Source: Kluyveromyces lactis
Lineage: Eukaryota > Ascomycota > Saccharomycetes > Saccharomycetales > Saccharomycetaceae
Assembly: GCF_000002515.2 (NCBI RefSeq)
Contig: NC_006037.1
Coordinates: 868,001-932,000 of the forward strand
Reading direction: 5' to 3'
DNA length: 64,000 bases
In this document: positions 10,202 to 19,497 of the stretch, piece by piece
How the letters are laid out: each line of letters begins with the position of its first letter
How positions within the stretch are numbered: the stretch's first letter is position 1
The notes under the pieces: model-generated
Databases searched by the model: none
Told to the model about the DNA's origin: nothing
Seen by the model: the letters and a program-made list of their open reading frames with translations, nothing else
Made by a program: the position numbers and the translations under genes

Positions 10202-10562
10202 GCTTTGCCAAGCTTCCTCCATTGAGTCATTATCACTTTGTCCAATAAACTTTACACTAAAAAAGAACCAATCTTAGTAAATATATGTAAAAACGTGTAT
10301 GCATATATTCTAATTCACTCTATATTATTACTATAAACCAGCTTCTCGGCCCTTAACCTACAGCCTTGCATCGTCTCTGCTCTTTACTCATTCCTTCCCC
10401 TGTGTACTTTATAATCATCTGATCGTAGATCTATATTTGAAATAAAGAATTGTTAAAACTGAAACTCATCCATCTCAAAGGAATGACCATAAAAGTTGTA
10501 AATTTATGTAAAATATCGGCATTGATAACAGCATATAGACGCCAGAACTGATCATTACAACA
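10202..10562. other. PRC1 3' region and LIP1 promoter
   Basis: 361 bp between two plus-strand genes. It contains AT-rich 3'-end signals after PRC1 (around 10,240-10,320) and no gene or notable repeat. Confidence 0.5.
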
Positions 10563-11006
10563 ATGGCTACACAGCAAAATAAGAATAGAGTGTATATCCT
10601 TTTGCAATACGTATTGGCAGCATTGGTGCTTATTGCTGCTGTTGAGTATTTCAAATATAAAACGCGTATCTCCTACGAATGGTTCCATTGCACAGTACAA
10701 TCCGAAGAGCTCTTTGATCATCCAGAAGGATCACCTCTGAAACTATGGGCTATTGGAGGTCCATCATGTGACAAGAGAGGTGAGCTGAAGACTATTATGA
10801 AGCGTATTACAATGGATTTTGATCCAAATGTGGAACCAGTCAAGTTCTGTATTGTGGAAGACACTAAGGTGAAATCCATCCATTACCCAATAGAAGACGG
10901 TAACAAAGGTGACCCAGGTTACATCTCATTCGTTGGGTACGAGCGTGACTCCGATGTTGTAGAACAAGCCTGCGCTTCTTATGCTGCAACCGTCTTCAAT
11001 TTATAG
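10563..11006 (+). CDS. LIP1: Lip1, ceramide synthase subunit
   Basis: This 147-aa protein (S. cerevisiae 150) has one membrane segment near residues 10-30 and a lumenal domain with conserved cysteines. Lip1 partners Lag1/Lac1 in acyl-CoA-dependent ceramide synthesis in the ER. It sits 3' of PRC1 exactly as YMR298W follows YMR297W. With LCB1 upstream, two steps of sphingolipid synthesis flank the protease gene. It converges on TAF1, with about 145 bp between the stops. Confidence 0.93.
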   Translation: MATQQNKNRVYILLQYVLAALVLIAAVEYFKYKTRISYEWFHCTVQSEELFDHPEGSPLKLWAIGGPSCDKRGELKTIMKRITMDFDPNVEPVKFCIVEDTKVKSIHYPIEDGNKGDPGYISFVGYERDSDVVEQACASYAATVFNL

Positions 11007-11151
11007 TTTTATTTATACAATGAAATAACTGACCAAAAAGAAAAAATAGTGGAAACGATAATTGTTTACTGTGCATCTCTCCATAATATAATGATACATA
11101 TCTTTGAAACGGTTTATTTACAATGGACTTTTGACTCTCATCTAAAGATCT

Positions 11152-14100
11152 TCAGTTGTCACCTAGGTCAGGAACAGATGCTGATGGAGTGGAAGGAGCA
11201 ATTGGGGTTGAGCTTTCGGTGCCAACTTTACTAGTAGATGTGCCATTACTGCCTTGAGCCGCAGCTGCATTGGCAGCAACACCACCATTATACATCGGAC
11301 AGGATTTATTAGTCCTGATATGACCGATAGCTCCACAAGTTGCACATCTACGAGTCGTGTTCTTGGATTTGGAAACCTTACCATCTTTAGTCTTTTCTCT
11401 GGCAGCTTTACGAGCTTGTCTTCTTTCTTTAGATTTTTCCAATTTAGCCAATTGTTCTTCCAATAGTTTCTTTTGCTTCAATTGCCTTTCCTCTTCGTTC
11501 TCACCGCCAACAATGGTTATGTTATCGTTGATCAATTCATCAAGACCCAAATTACGCTCCGCCTCTTCACGCCTCTTTTCATACGCACGTAAGTAACCTT
11601 GAATGACCCTAGGGTCTCTGACTATAACAGTTTGTCGTTGAATGATACCGTTGGAATCTCTCTTCTTTCTAGTAATCCGTAACACTTTCTCGTCAGGTCT
11701 TGTCGAGGGAACATGCTTATTACTTTCATTAACGATATCTGGATCATCCATTTCTTCAAAGGGATTTTGAATGCTTAAAGACTTGGCTTGGTTATACCAC
11801 GTCCTACTTATTTCTTCTTCATATGCTTTCTGTTGTTGCGCGACATTGTAACTATGACCACCAGCAATTTGCGGTTGATCCTTTGAACCGGATTTTACAA
11901 ACCCACCCTTCATAGAGGTTTTCAAAAACGAAAAACCTTCACCACAACCAGTAGGATCACCAGGTCCATGTATTTGAATCATTGCTCTCATCTGTGTAGC
12001 ATTCAAGAAATTCTTGGTAGCATTCCAAAATATTAAGTTCTCCTCCAACTCCTTAGCTCTTTCATCGAAGTTGTAGAAATCAATATCTTCCTGGAACTGT
12101 TGACCATAATACATGGATTCAACGAGTGAAACATCTTCAGGAGTAACCATTTTCTTCACGTTTTCGTTATCCAGTAAAACTTCTCCCTCCTTTAGTTTCC
12201 AGAAACCTTGATCATCACCTTCACGTTGATACTTCATGAATTCCTTTAATCTTTGTCTGTTTTGCATATCATTTTGTTCTGGGAAATGACGAGCCACCTG
12301 TTTCACTAACAGTCTGTTTTCCGGAGATTTGTTCAAAATACGATACACAACCATCCTCAAACGGTTCTTACCCATAGCAGTAACCTTTCTAGAATTCGGA
12401 CCAGGAACTTCGACCACTGGGAACGTTTGACCGACAGCAAAGAGATGATTAATTTGACGCAAATAGAATCTGTTACCGGACCCATTACCAAGACTTTTCA
12501 CCAGAAGGAAATCGGTCTTAGAGACCTCATGTTTGAAAACGGGGGCTCTGACCATATTGTTATATAAAGTGGGAACAATGTTTCCTGGACTGACGAAACC
12601 AAAATTCCAAAATGGTGATTTATCCTGCACACCTAATACATGAGTCTCACCAACGGGTAATTTTGGTCTGGAGCTGTCTGTTTCTCCCGTCTTTCTATAA
12701 TAATTGATAAGCTTGTTAGCCATACCAAATTTAGATAACGCAACAGGTTGCTGTTCACTGTATTCCATCAGGAACACTTGAGCACTGTCACCAACAGTCA
12801 AGTCCGCAGAATGTTGGAAAATTTCGTGCACATCCTTACCTTTATCCTTCTTTCTCTTACGGGTCTTTATCTTACTGAACACTATGTTGGTACCAGGACG
12901 AATCCGTTTCCCGAAATGATTTCTATGAAAGTGTCTCAACTGATCTTTTGGTAACACAACTTTGTAGAATGGAGATTGTAGGCGCGTCGCCGGTTGAGAA
13001 TGTTCTATATTCAAATTCGAAATTGTAGATCTGATCTTTTTTTGATAGTTCTTTTTCAAAATCTTGTAAGTGTCATCGTTAGAGATGTTGAACTTTGCTA
13101 GTAGAGATTTCTCATTATATGGTATTAGAGGTTTAACGACCTTTTGTGCCGATTCGATTTTATTCTCATTAGGCAAAATAAGTAATCGCTCATCATTCAT
13201 ATCAATTGGCGGTTCTTTAGCACTCACCTTACCATTTATGATATCATCTTCGTTCCATTCCCAGTCTTTCCCATCTTCTTCTAAAGTGTTCTCAACTGCT
13301 GGCGGATTCCTCTTGTTACTCGTCATTGGCTCCTCATTTTCTCTATCGTCAACAATTTTCTCATAATCCCATTCATCAGCTACAATGAGAAGATCTTCCG
13401 GTATCACTTCATCGTGCTCATCTTTCTTGTCATCTACAGTATCTTCTTTATATATCTCATCGTATGCTACTTTGATAACATTTCTTCGTTGAACTTCAGA
13501 GAACTCGCTTATAGCACTTTGCCAAGGCTTTACGCTTTTACTCCTCATCTTGAACAATTTTTTTGTATCCTTTTGAACTTGAAACTTCACTTTAATGGGT
13601 ATGAGAGGTTTTAAAATTCTGTTTCGAAGGTATAACTCCCTTTGCCATTGATACTTCGCCAACGGTTTTGGAGCTATCTTGGTCATTCTTAGGACTCTAC
13701 CCGGCTTTAGCTCAGGGAAATAAGACTGAAATAATAACTGTTCTTCCTTCGCATTTTGTTCCTCTTGTTTCCTTCGCTGTTCCTCCATTAACCTCCTGTG
13801 TTGCTCATCATATTCGTTAAATTGGTGTTGTTCTGGACCAAATGACTGATATGTGCTCTCCATGAACAATGCATTATTACCTTGTACTTCAAATCCAGCA
13901 GCGTCAACTTCATGCATCACATCACCATGGTCCATCAGAGTCATATATTCGTCGTCTTCAGTCAGACTCCGCTGAAACGACCCTTCATTATGCCTGTTCG
14001 GAGAATGGGATGGCTCTTCTTCCTCCGGTAATTCTTCATCTGCCAATTCATCTTCATCTTCAAAATCAATAGCATTCGGCAGATGCTCTGTTTCATCTTG

Positions 14101-14253
14101 CTTACCATTGCCGCCACCACTAGTATAATTACTAATATCTAATGCCCCAAACTCACCACCAAATAGAGCGTTATACGCATCATCTTCATTGCTGAAATCC
14201 TTCTTTGCCTTGCCTTGTTTCTTGCTTCCTGAGCTTCCAGCAACCCTAGGCAT
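11152..14253 (-). CDS. TAF1: Taf1, largest TFIID subunit
   Basis: This 1,033-aa protein (S. cerevisiae 1,066) has an acidic N-terminal part (TBP-binding TAND-like, residues 1-150), a central DUF3591 region (about 390-850) and, near residues 968-984, a CCHC zinc knuckle (CATCGAIGHIRTNKSC). The C-terminus is Ser/Thr/Ala-rich. There are no bromodomains, as usual in yeast, where Bdf1 supplies them. It is the scaffold of TFIID for promoter recognition by RNA polymerase II. The gene lies between LIP1 (YMR298W) and RTT102 (YGR275W), the point where the two S. cerevisiae orders interleave. Confidence 0.95.
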   Translation of the reverse strand: MPRVAGSSGSKKQGKAKKDFSNEDDAYNALFGGEFGALDISNYTSGGGNGKQDETEHLPNAIDFEDEDELADEELPEEEEPSHSPNRHNEGSFQRSLTEDDEYMTLMDHGDVMHEVDAAGFEVQGNNALFMESTYQSFGPEQHQFNEYDEQHRRLMEEQRRKQEEQNAKEEQLLFQSYFPELKPGRVLRMTKIAPKPLAKYQWQRELYLRNRILKPLIPIKVKFQVQKDTKKLFKMRSKSVKPWQSAISEFSEVQRRNVIKVAYDEIYKEDTVDDKKDEHDEVIPEDLLIVADEWDYEKIVDDRENEEPMTSNKRNPPAVENTLEEDGKDWEWNEDDIINGKVSAKEPPIDMNDERLLILPNENKIESAQKVVKPLIPYNEKSLLAKFNISNDDTYKILKKNYQKKIRSTISNLNIEHSQPATRLQSPFYKVVLPKDQLRHFHRNHFGKRIRPGTNIVFSKIKTRKRKKDKGKDVHEIFQHSADLTVGDSAQVFLMEYSEQQPVALSKFGMANKLINYYRKTGETDSSRPKLPVGETHVLGVQDKSPFWNFGFVSPGNIVPTLYNNMVRAPVFKHEVSKTDFLLVKSLGNGSGNRFYLRQINHLFAVGQTFPVVEVPGPNSRKVTAMGKNRLRMVVYRILNKSPENRLLVKQVARHFPEQNDMQNRQRLKEFMKYQREGDDQGFWKLKEGEVLLDNENVKKMVTPEDVSLVESMYYGQQFQEDIDFYNFDERAKELEENLIFWNATKNFLNATQMRAMIQIHGPGDPTGCGEGFSFLKTSMKGGFVKSGSKDQPQIAGGHSYNVAQQQKAYEEEISRTWYNQAKSLSIQNPFEEMDDPDIVNESNKHVPSTRPDEKVLRITRKKRDSNGIIQRQTVIVRDPRVIQGYLRAYEKRREEAERNLGLDELINDNITIVGGENEEERQLKQKKLLEEQLAKLEKSKERRQARKAAREKTKDGKVSKSKNTTRRCATCGAIGHIRTNKSCPMYNGGVAANAAAAQGSNGTSTSKVGTESSTPIAPSTPSASVPDLGDN

Positions 14254-14809
14254 TTCGCAAAAATGGGTGTATTATGACTGGAATCAGATTAGAATTCTGT
14301 TATTGACAGAAATATTGGCTCACAGAGTTGAATGAACCTATTTAACCACCCTTTTTATGACTTCGAGCACTCTTTACTGAAATGTACATATCAGCTCTTC
14401 AACTTTGTTTAGATTTTGATATTGAGGGATCAATCCAGAGACCGGGTAACGTAATTTCAGTGCAATCCATGTAACATAAACCACTATCATGGCCCAGATT
14501 GGCCACTTCACTCGAATTAACAAGGTTATATGCAATGTGTAGCATGCACTCATCTCATTTACTGGCTTTTCGTTTCAATAAGTGGTTCGCTGACCTATTA
14601 ATCGACCATTTTATCCCATTTAAGGTCAATTTTTGTTGATAATTCTGCCAACATGAAATTAAAGCCAAACATCAAGAGCTTAAAGCTTAACAGTGCGAGC
14701 AGAGATCTAAAGGTACAATGCGACAATCTTTTAGGTGTTAGATCGACTAACTCGGCCAATTATTTCAGCAAATTTACACACTGAGCCATATACTTAACAG
14801 AAAGTGAGA
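14254..14809. other. Divergent TAF1/RTT102 promoter with an upstream ORF
   Basis: 556 bp between divergent genes. A CTCATCTCAT pair lies near 14,548. An upstream open frame of about 43 codons (14653-14784) ends 25 bp before the RTT102 ATG; see findings. No RNA gene was seen. Confidence 0.5.
14653..14784 (+). other. Upstream ORF before RTT102
   Basis: An ATG frame opens with MKLKPNIKSLKLNS and ends at TGA (14782-14784), 25 bp before the RTT102 start. The peptide is basic and unfamiliar. Whether it lies in the RTT102 transcript is unknown, since the start site of that mRNA cannot be read from sequence. Confidence 0.3.
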
Positions 14810-15271
14810 ATGTCTTTGATAAGTAGGGCAAATCGTCTTGGAGGTTTCACGACCGATGCAAAGCATTGGGAATACGAATGGTCCACTACTGCTAAACAAA
14901 ATGAAAATGGTACTGATGAGAAGGTAAAATATAAGTTCAAGCAATGGGTAAAAAAAGATCATCCTTTGAGAGATGTAGTTGAGGATGATACAGATGTTCT
15001 TAACTTAGATGAATTTGATAGGACGAAGATAGCTAAGAAAAATGCTCGTGTCCAGGAGAAAAGTGGCCCAGATTCACTCTCAATTAACGATATAAGAGGA
15101 GCTGTTGGTGGTTCTGACATTCCTGGGTTCTCAGGATCGGATGCTAAGAAAGAAGCCGAGAGTGAAGCTGCTGTTGAAACTCCTGTGGTTGAAACTCCAG
15201 CGGAAGAAACTCCGGCTGAAGATACACCGGCAGAGGTAAAAGACCAAGAAGGCGACGTAAAGATGGAATGA
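14810..15271 (+). CDS. RTT102: Rtt102, RSC and SWI/SNF remodeler subunit
   Basis: This 153-aa protein (S. cerevisiae 157) starts MSLISRANRLGGFTTDAKHWEYEW. Rtt102 binds the Arp7-Arp9 pair in both the RSC and SWI/SNF chromatin remodelers. The C-terminal 35 residues are an acidic repeat of ETPAE-like units (about residues 122-143). The ATG at 14810 was chosen over a GTG two codons upstream. The orientation and neighbours TAF1 and REX1 match YGR274C-YGR275W-YGR276C. Confidence 0.92.
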   Translation: MSLISRANRLGGFTTDAKHWEYEWSTTAKQNENGTDEKVKYKFKQWVKKDHPLRDVVEDDTDVLNLDEFDRTKIAKKNARVQEKSGPDSLSINDIRGAVGGSDIPGFSGSDAKKEAESEAAVETPVVETPAEETPAEDTPAEVKDQEGDVKME

Positions 15272-15466
15272 TTCATTATATAACGATTACACCTATATAC
15301 TGTAATTTTACTACGATTCATGGAATCCAGAATGTGGCCTGGACGCCCACTCTCGAATAAGATAAAGACAGTCCTTCATCCAAAGGAGGGCAAGCAGGAA
15401 AAACCATCACCGCTTTTGTTCTCCACATAGGACGTATGTGTGCGTTTGAGACATTACTATATAAAA

Positions 15467-17515
15467 CTATTGGCTTTCATTATTCACGTTGTTGGTTTTG
15501 ATAGTCATAAATGAGATGGCATCGCGAGCGGTTTTAATCGAAGCCTGTATTTCTGCTTCACGTTTGGATTTTTCCACTGCACGGTCTTCCTTATCAAGTT
15601 TGTTCAACTCACTCATTATTTTGATCCATTCTCTTGTATCACCAGTACCTGAACAGATTAGTAGCATAGCTGATGAAGGTAGATTTTCATAGATCTTTGT
15701 AATTCTTTTCCCCATGTTTTCCAATGCTAGCTCCTCAGTTAGAACTTCAGTGTCACGGTTATTGCATGCGGCAAATTCACGAGCATATTCTAGCTCTCTG
15801 AGTCTTCCGACGAAAAGGTTATGTTCATTGATGTGCTCGCATATTTCATCAGCAACCATCTGGTCGTCTTTACATCTAACATGCACTTCATGATTTTCAA
15901 TCTTAAGTACATTGCTTTGCTTTGAAGCTGAATCGTTTAAAATCATAGAAGATATTCCATTTCGTGAAAGCCTATGGAAAAGGTTTTCTGTATTAAAACC
16001 AATGCCAAACGTCAATCCGTTTACGATCTTCAGCTTGGTCAGTTCCATGCATGTTTTAGCGTCTTCATAAGAATCATGGCCCAAGCCTGTATCTTTTTGA
16101 ATATCAACATTCAAATATTCCGAGGCCAAATACCTTAGGGCTGGTCTGAATGGAGGACCTGCTTTGTGCTCGTAAATAACTGCCGTGTCAACGATATTGG
16201 GATGTCTTAGCTTTAAAACGTTAAGGTCCGACTGCAACGAATGTCCAATTAATACATCCTTTGAGCTAATGATATTGAGAAGATCCTCCTGTACATCCTT
16301 CAATGTAGTAGTAACGTCGCGTAGTTTTTCTTCGGTTATTCCGCTGTACTTGGTCAAATAATCTATAATTGGAACATCAGGCTTCACCAATTTATCATAA
16401 ATGAGATCACCGTCGAAATTTACAATACTGCATCGGGTTAGAACATGTCCGTTTTCTGACATACACATTTCACAATCTATTGCAAATGTTCGAGGGCCAT
16501 CACGGTCAATAGTCTTGGTGTCCGTCCACTCTGAATAATAAGGGGACGAGTATAATTTTTCCAATGTTTCCTTGAACTCTTCTATTAGACCTGGTGAATC
16601 CAAGTGAATTGGATAATCATTTTCTATCAAATCATCGATACTCATTAACAAATCACTCATGACTACTTTCTTTTTCGATAGTTGCAGTCTTTTTCTTTCC
16701 TTCTCCTTCTTGTTTAAACCGACATTAACGAAAGAGTTATAGGCTGAAAACAAGGAATTCTTCGAACCTGGCGCGCATATAGGTAAGTTGTACCAATACG
16801 TTGCTGGATCAGAAAATAATACAGACGGAAGTGTATGTGTGTTTGTTAGCTTCTCCAAGTTTTCTGCAAAGCTTGTCATTTTTGAGTCTGATCCAGCGCC
16901 GATGCTGAAATCTGAGGGCAATAAACCAGGTGCAAAAAGAACCACTACCCTCTGCAAAGCAGCCCTATTATCAATTTGCAGCCAGTTTGGAGAATTGTTT
17001 GTATCCCTGAAGGAAAAAAGGACTAGATCTCTTAGGTCTTTTATGGATAACGGTTTCGATATCTTTTCTACCGATAGATTCACTGCTTTAGTGGATTTTT
17101 TCTTTTTCTTAGGAACCGCTAGAGAAGACGCACTGATGTTATCATGCTTCAAGTTCTCAAGAGATGAGCCTTGTACAGCACTTGACCTTCTTCTTCTTCT
17201 CTTTGAACCGCTTTGAGAATGGCTTATATCCGTGACTACATCATCATCTCTGTTATCCTTTCCCCCATTTGAACCAGTACGACCTAGTTTGCTTAAGATT
17301 TCATCCTTCGAAGTATTACCTTCACAGATACTCAATCTCTCAACCCTTGATCGTACAGACAGAGAGGCATTGTCGCTTGTCCCTGCTGGTGGAGGAAAAA
17401 CTGAATTTGAATCAGCGAAACCTTGGGAAGTGCCTAACGCAGGCAACTGATCAGCATTTTTAGCTGGCGAAACACATACAGTAGACTTCGGCGAGCCTGA
17501 AGCACTATTGGACAT
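15467..17515 (-). CDS. REX1: Rex1/Rnh70, 3'-5' RNA exonuclease
   Basis: This 682-aa protein is longer than its S. cerevisiae counterpart (553 aa), mostly through an N-terminal extension with basic runs (KRRRRRSS, PKKKKKSTK) that look like nuclear signals. The DEDDh exonuclease domain covers about 340-490: FAIDCEM near 344, HSLQSDLNVLK near 427 and GHDSYEDAK near 480. It trims 5S rRNA, 5.8S rRNA and tRNA precursors in the nucleus. A TTG lies four codons upstream; the ATG at 17515 is the start. Synteny with RTT102 is conserved. Confidence 0.93.
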   Translation of the reverse strand: MSNSASGSPKSTVCVSPAKNADQLPALGTSQGFADSNSVFPPPAGTSDNASLSVRSRVERLSICEGNTSKDEILSKLGRTGSNGGKDNRDDDVVTDISHSQSGSKRRRRRSSAVQGSSLENLKHDNISASSLAVPKKKKKSTKAVNLSVEKISKPLSIKDLRDLVLFSFRDTNNSPNWLQIDNRAALQRVVVLFAPGLLPSDFSIGAGSDSKMTSFAENLEKLTNTHTLPSVLFSDPATYWYNLPICAPGSKNSLFSAYNSFVNVGLNKKEKERKRLQLSKKKVVMSDLLMSIDDLIENDYPIHLDSPGLIEEFKETLEKLYSSPYYSEWTDTKTIDRDGPRTFAIDCEMCMSENGHVLTRCSIVNFDGDLIYDKLVKPDVPIIDYLTKYSGITEEKLRDVTTTLKDVQEDLLNIISSKDVLIGHSLQSDLNVLKLRHPNIVDTAVIYEHKAGPPFRPALRYLASEYLNVDIQKDTGLGHDSYEDAKTCMELTKLKIVNGLTFGIGFNTENLFHRLSRNGISSMILNDSASKQSNVLKIENHEVHVRCKDDQMVADEICEHINEHNLFVGRLRELEYAREFAACNNRDTEVLTEELALENMGKRITKIYENLPSSAMLLICSGTGDTREWIKIMSELNKLDKEDRAVEKSKREAEIQASIKTARDAISFMTIKTNNVNNESQ

Positions 17516-17993
17516 AATTTTTGCCAAATTGCCTGAATATTTTAACTAGAGTTCAATCAAAAACTGAAAGTAAATGGGCTCTACCTTAAAAAAACAATAA
17601 CAACAACGCAAAGATAGTAGAAGCACCACCACTTTCCAGGATACAATCTATCGTTATAGTGTGATTTAATATCAGAGATTCGATCTGGGAGTATACTCAC
17701 CAGATTATCAAGCAATTAGTCTATCTTTTATCAACAATTCAAAGCTAATCCAAATCACGACTGAGTAATTAAAGTTGACAAAATAGAAACAGTTCTTTTA
17801 TAATGCAAATTGATACAGGAGTAACGGTAATTTCGTCTTCCTATCAAATCCGTGACAGAAGATACCAGCCGTACCCACTAAAAGAACACATCCAACTCTA
17901 TTCGATACGCACGCACTGCACAGTTCCTGCCATATAAACGGAACGTTTTTTCACTTTTTGAGATGAGATGAGTGTATTCGAAAATTTTTGTGT
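17516..17993. other. REX1 promoter and DYN3 3' region
   Basis: 478 bp between two minus-strand genes. A GATGAGATGAG stretch (near 17,961) resembles the PAC-like pentamers seen elsewhere but is about 450 bp from REX1. No gene was recognised. Confidence 0.5.
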
Positions 17994-19106
17994 CTAAGAG
18001 ATCTGATGCCTTTGTACGATGCCATGAACAAGGGAATCGAGAGCAGAATCATCGTCGGGTACATGTTGCAAGTGGTTATTATCACTTGCGATGTCGTTTA
18101 AAGCCATTGTATTATCCTGACCGATGTCTTGGACCACTGCTGGTTGATTGGTGACTCTTTTCAAGGAAGAATTTTTCCTTTGTAACTCATATAAATGGGA
18201 CAACTGCCCTTGAACATCTGGGATAAGAGATTGTAGATCAGGAAGCGGTTTGATAGGTTCTGTGATAGCACATGATCCCATATTCCTTGGTTTGATCTCG
18301 GGAATCACATCTGAAAAATCGTGTTTTAGTGTGGACAAGTTGTCCTTATAAACGGATAATGGGAAATTCTCATCAATCATGGCGATCTTGTTCAAAGAGT
18401 CAGAGCCATAAGTTACGTTAACATTCTCAAGATTTACCATATCTATTAGTGATTTCTGTTCTTCTGTAGACAAGGGTACTCCGACTGCACTTTTAGCGGC
18501 AAGCACGCTGTTCTTCAAGTCTGAATAAAGACTTATCTTAAGATGAAGGGCTAACGTTCTTAGACTTTGATGCATGAAATCGATAGCAGTTGAAGACCAT
18601 TTAGTGTGTGTATTCTCAAGATGCTTACAGTAATCACTGTGTAACATCATGACAGATCCAGCAGCCTTTGTTTCTGGTGACACTTGTTTTAGTTGTACGA
18701 ACAGCCCTTCAATGTCTTCCAACCAATAGGACTGATCCTCATTAATCCAATCCAATAAAAGCACAAAACGCTTTGAACTCTTCTCAGGATCACTTTTTAG
18801 TATCGATGGTAGCAGATCAATGGAGCTGGATTTCCATGGTGGCGGAATGCATGTGATATTAAGTATTACTTGCCATCCATCTTCAGTGGTAATTTCCTTG
18901 GTATAGTATCCAACGGGGGAGAGTGTAGGCGACAGCACAGCAAGCTTGGGCTCTGAATTCGTATCAATGCCATCAATGTACTGGAAGAACAGCTTCAAAG
19001 TGGTTTCTTTTTCACAGAAAAGAACGATACTGACATACTTCGTTGTATCGTTAGTTTCACATTGTAGTCTGAGATCGTTTATAAACGCCTCTAACTTTGT
19101 AGCCAT
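17994..19106 (-). CDS. DYN3: Dyn3, cytoplasmic dynein light intermediate chain
   Basis: This 370-aa protein (S. cerevisiae 312) shares its N-terminal segment with yeast Dyn3 and follows REX1 and precedes ADE4 as expected for YMR299C. Dyn3 binds the dynein heavy chain for nuclear positioning along cytoplasmic microtubules. No intact P-loop is evident, in keeping with the degenerate RAS-like fold of fungal light intermediate chains. The C-terminal 60 residues are probably disordered and account for the greater length. Sequence is weakly conserved in this family, so synteny carries much of the call. Confidence 0.85.
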   Translation of the reverse strand: MATKLEAFINDLRLQCETNDTTKYVSIVLFCEKETTLKLFFQYIDGIDTNSEPKLAVLSPTLSPVGYYTKEITTEDGWQVILNITCIPPPWKSSSIDLLPSILKSDPEKSSKRFVLLLDWINEDQSYWLEDIEGLFVQLKQVSPETKAAGSVMMLHSDYCKHLENTHTKWSSTAIDFMHQSLRTLALHLKISLYSDLKNSVLAAKSAVGVPLSTEEQKSLIDMVNLENVNVTYGSDSLNKIAMIDENFPLSVYKDNLSTLKHDFSDVIPEIKPRNMGSCAITEPIKPLPDLQSLIPDVQGQLSHLYELQRKNSSLKRVTNQPAVVQDIGQDNTMALNDIASDNNHLQHVPDDDSALDSLVHGIVQRHQIS

Positions 19107-19497
19107 ATTCTTATAAATGTTGGTTGGTTTTCCAACGCCGTGTTTTAGATGTTCAGATAGGTGTTAATAAACCGTTGATCGAGGCTCTACGGCGATTCAC
19201 GTTCCTGTTTTCATTCTTAAACTTTATGTTTCAAACTTAGTTACTTGTTTTCCTGATGTTTACAAATTCTTGAGCTTAAACAGTATCTATTTAATAACCC
19301 ATCACAGTAAAAGACAGTTAATAAAGGTGAATTGGACTCACAGCCAGTTGCCATAGCAGCATTCTGAAAGCTTTAAGATACCTAATTGAATCAGTGTTGT
19401 TTTAAGATGATTATCTATCCAAACAAGTATTTAGCGTCGAGATAAAATGTACATGCGTAGTCTAATTTAATTGATGAAATATTGGATACTGAAGAAA
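19107..19497. other. DYN3 promoter and ADE4 3' region
   Basis: 391 bp of AT-rich sequence between minus-strand genes. I see nothing beyond promoter and 3'-end sequence. Confidence 0.5.
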
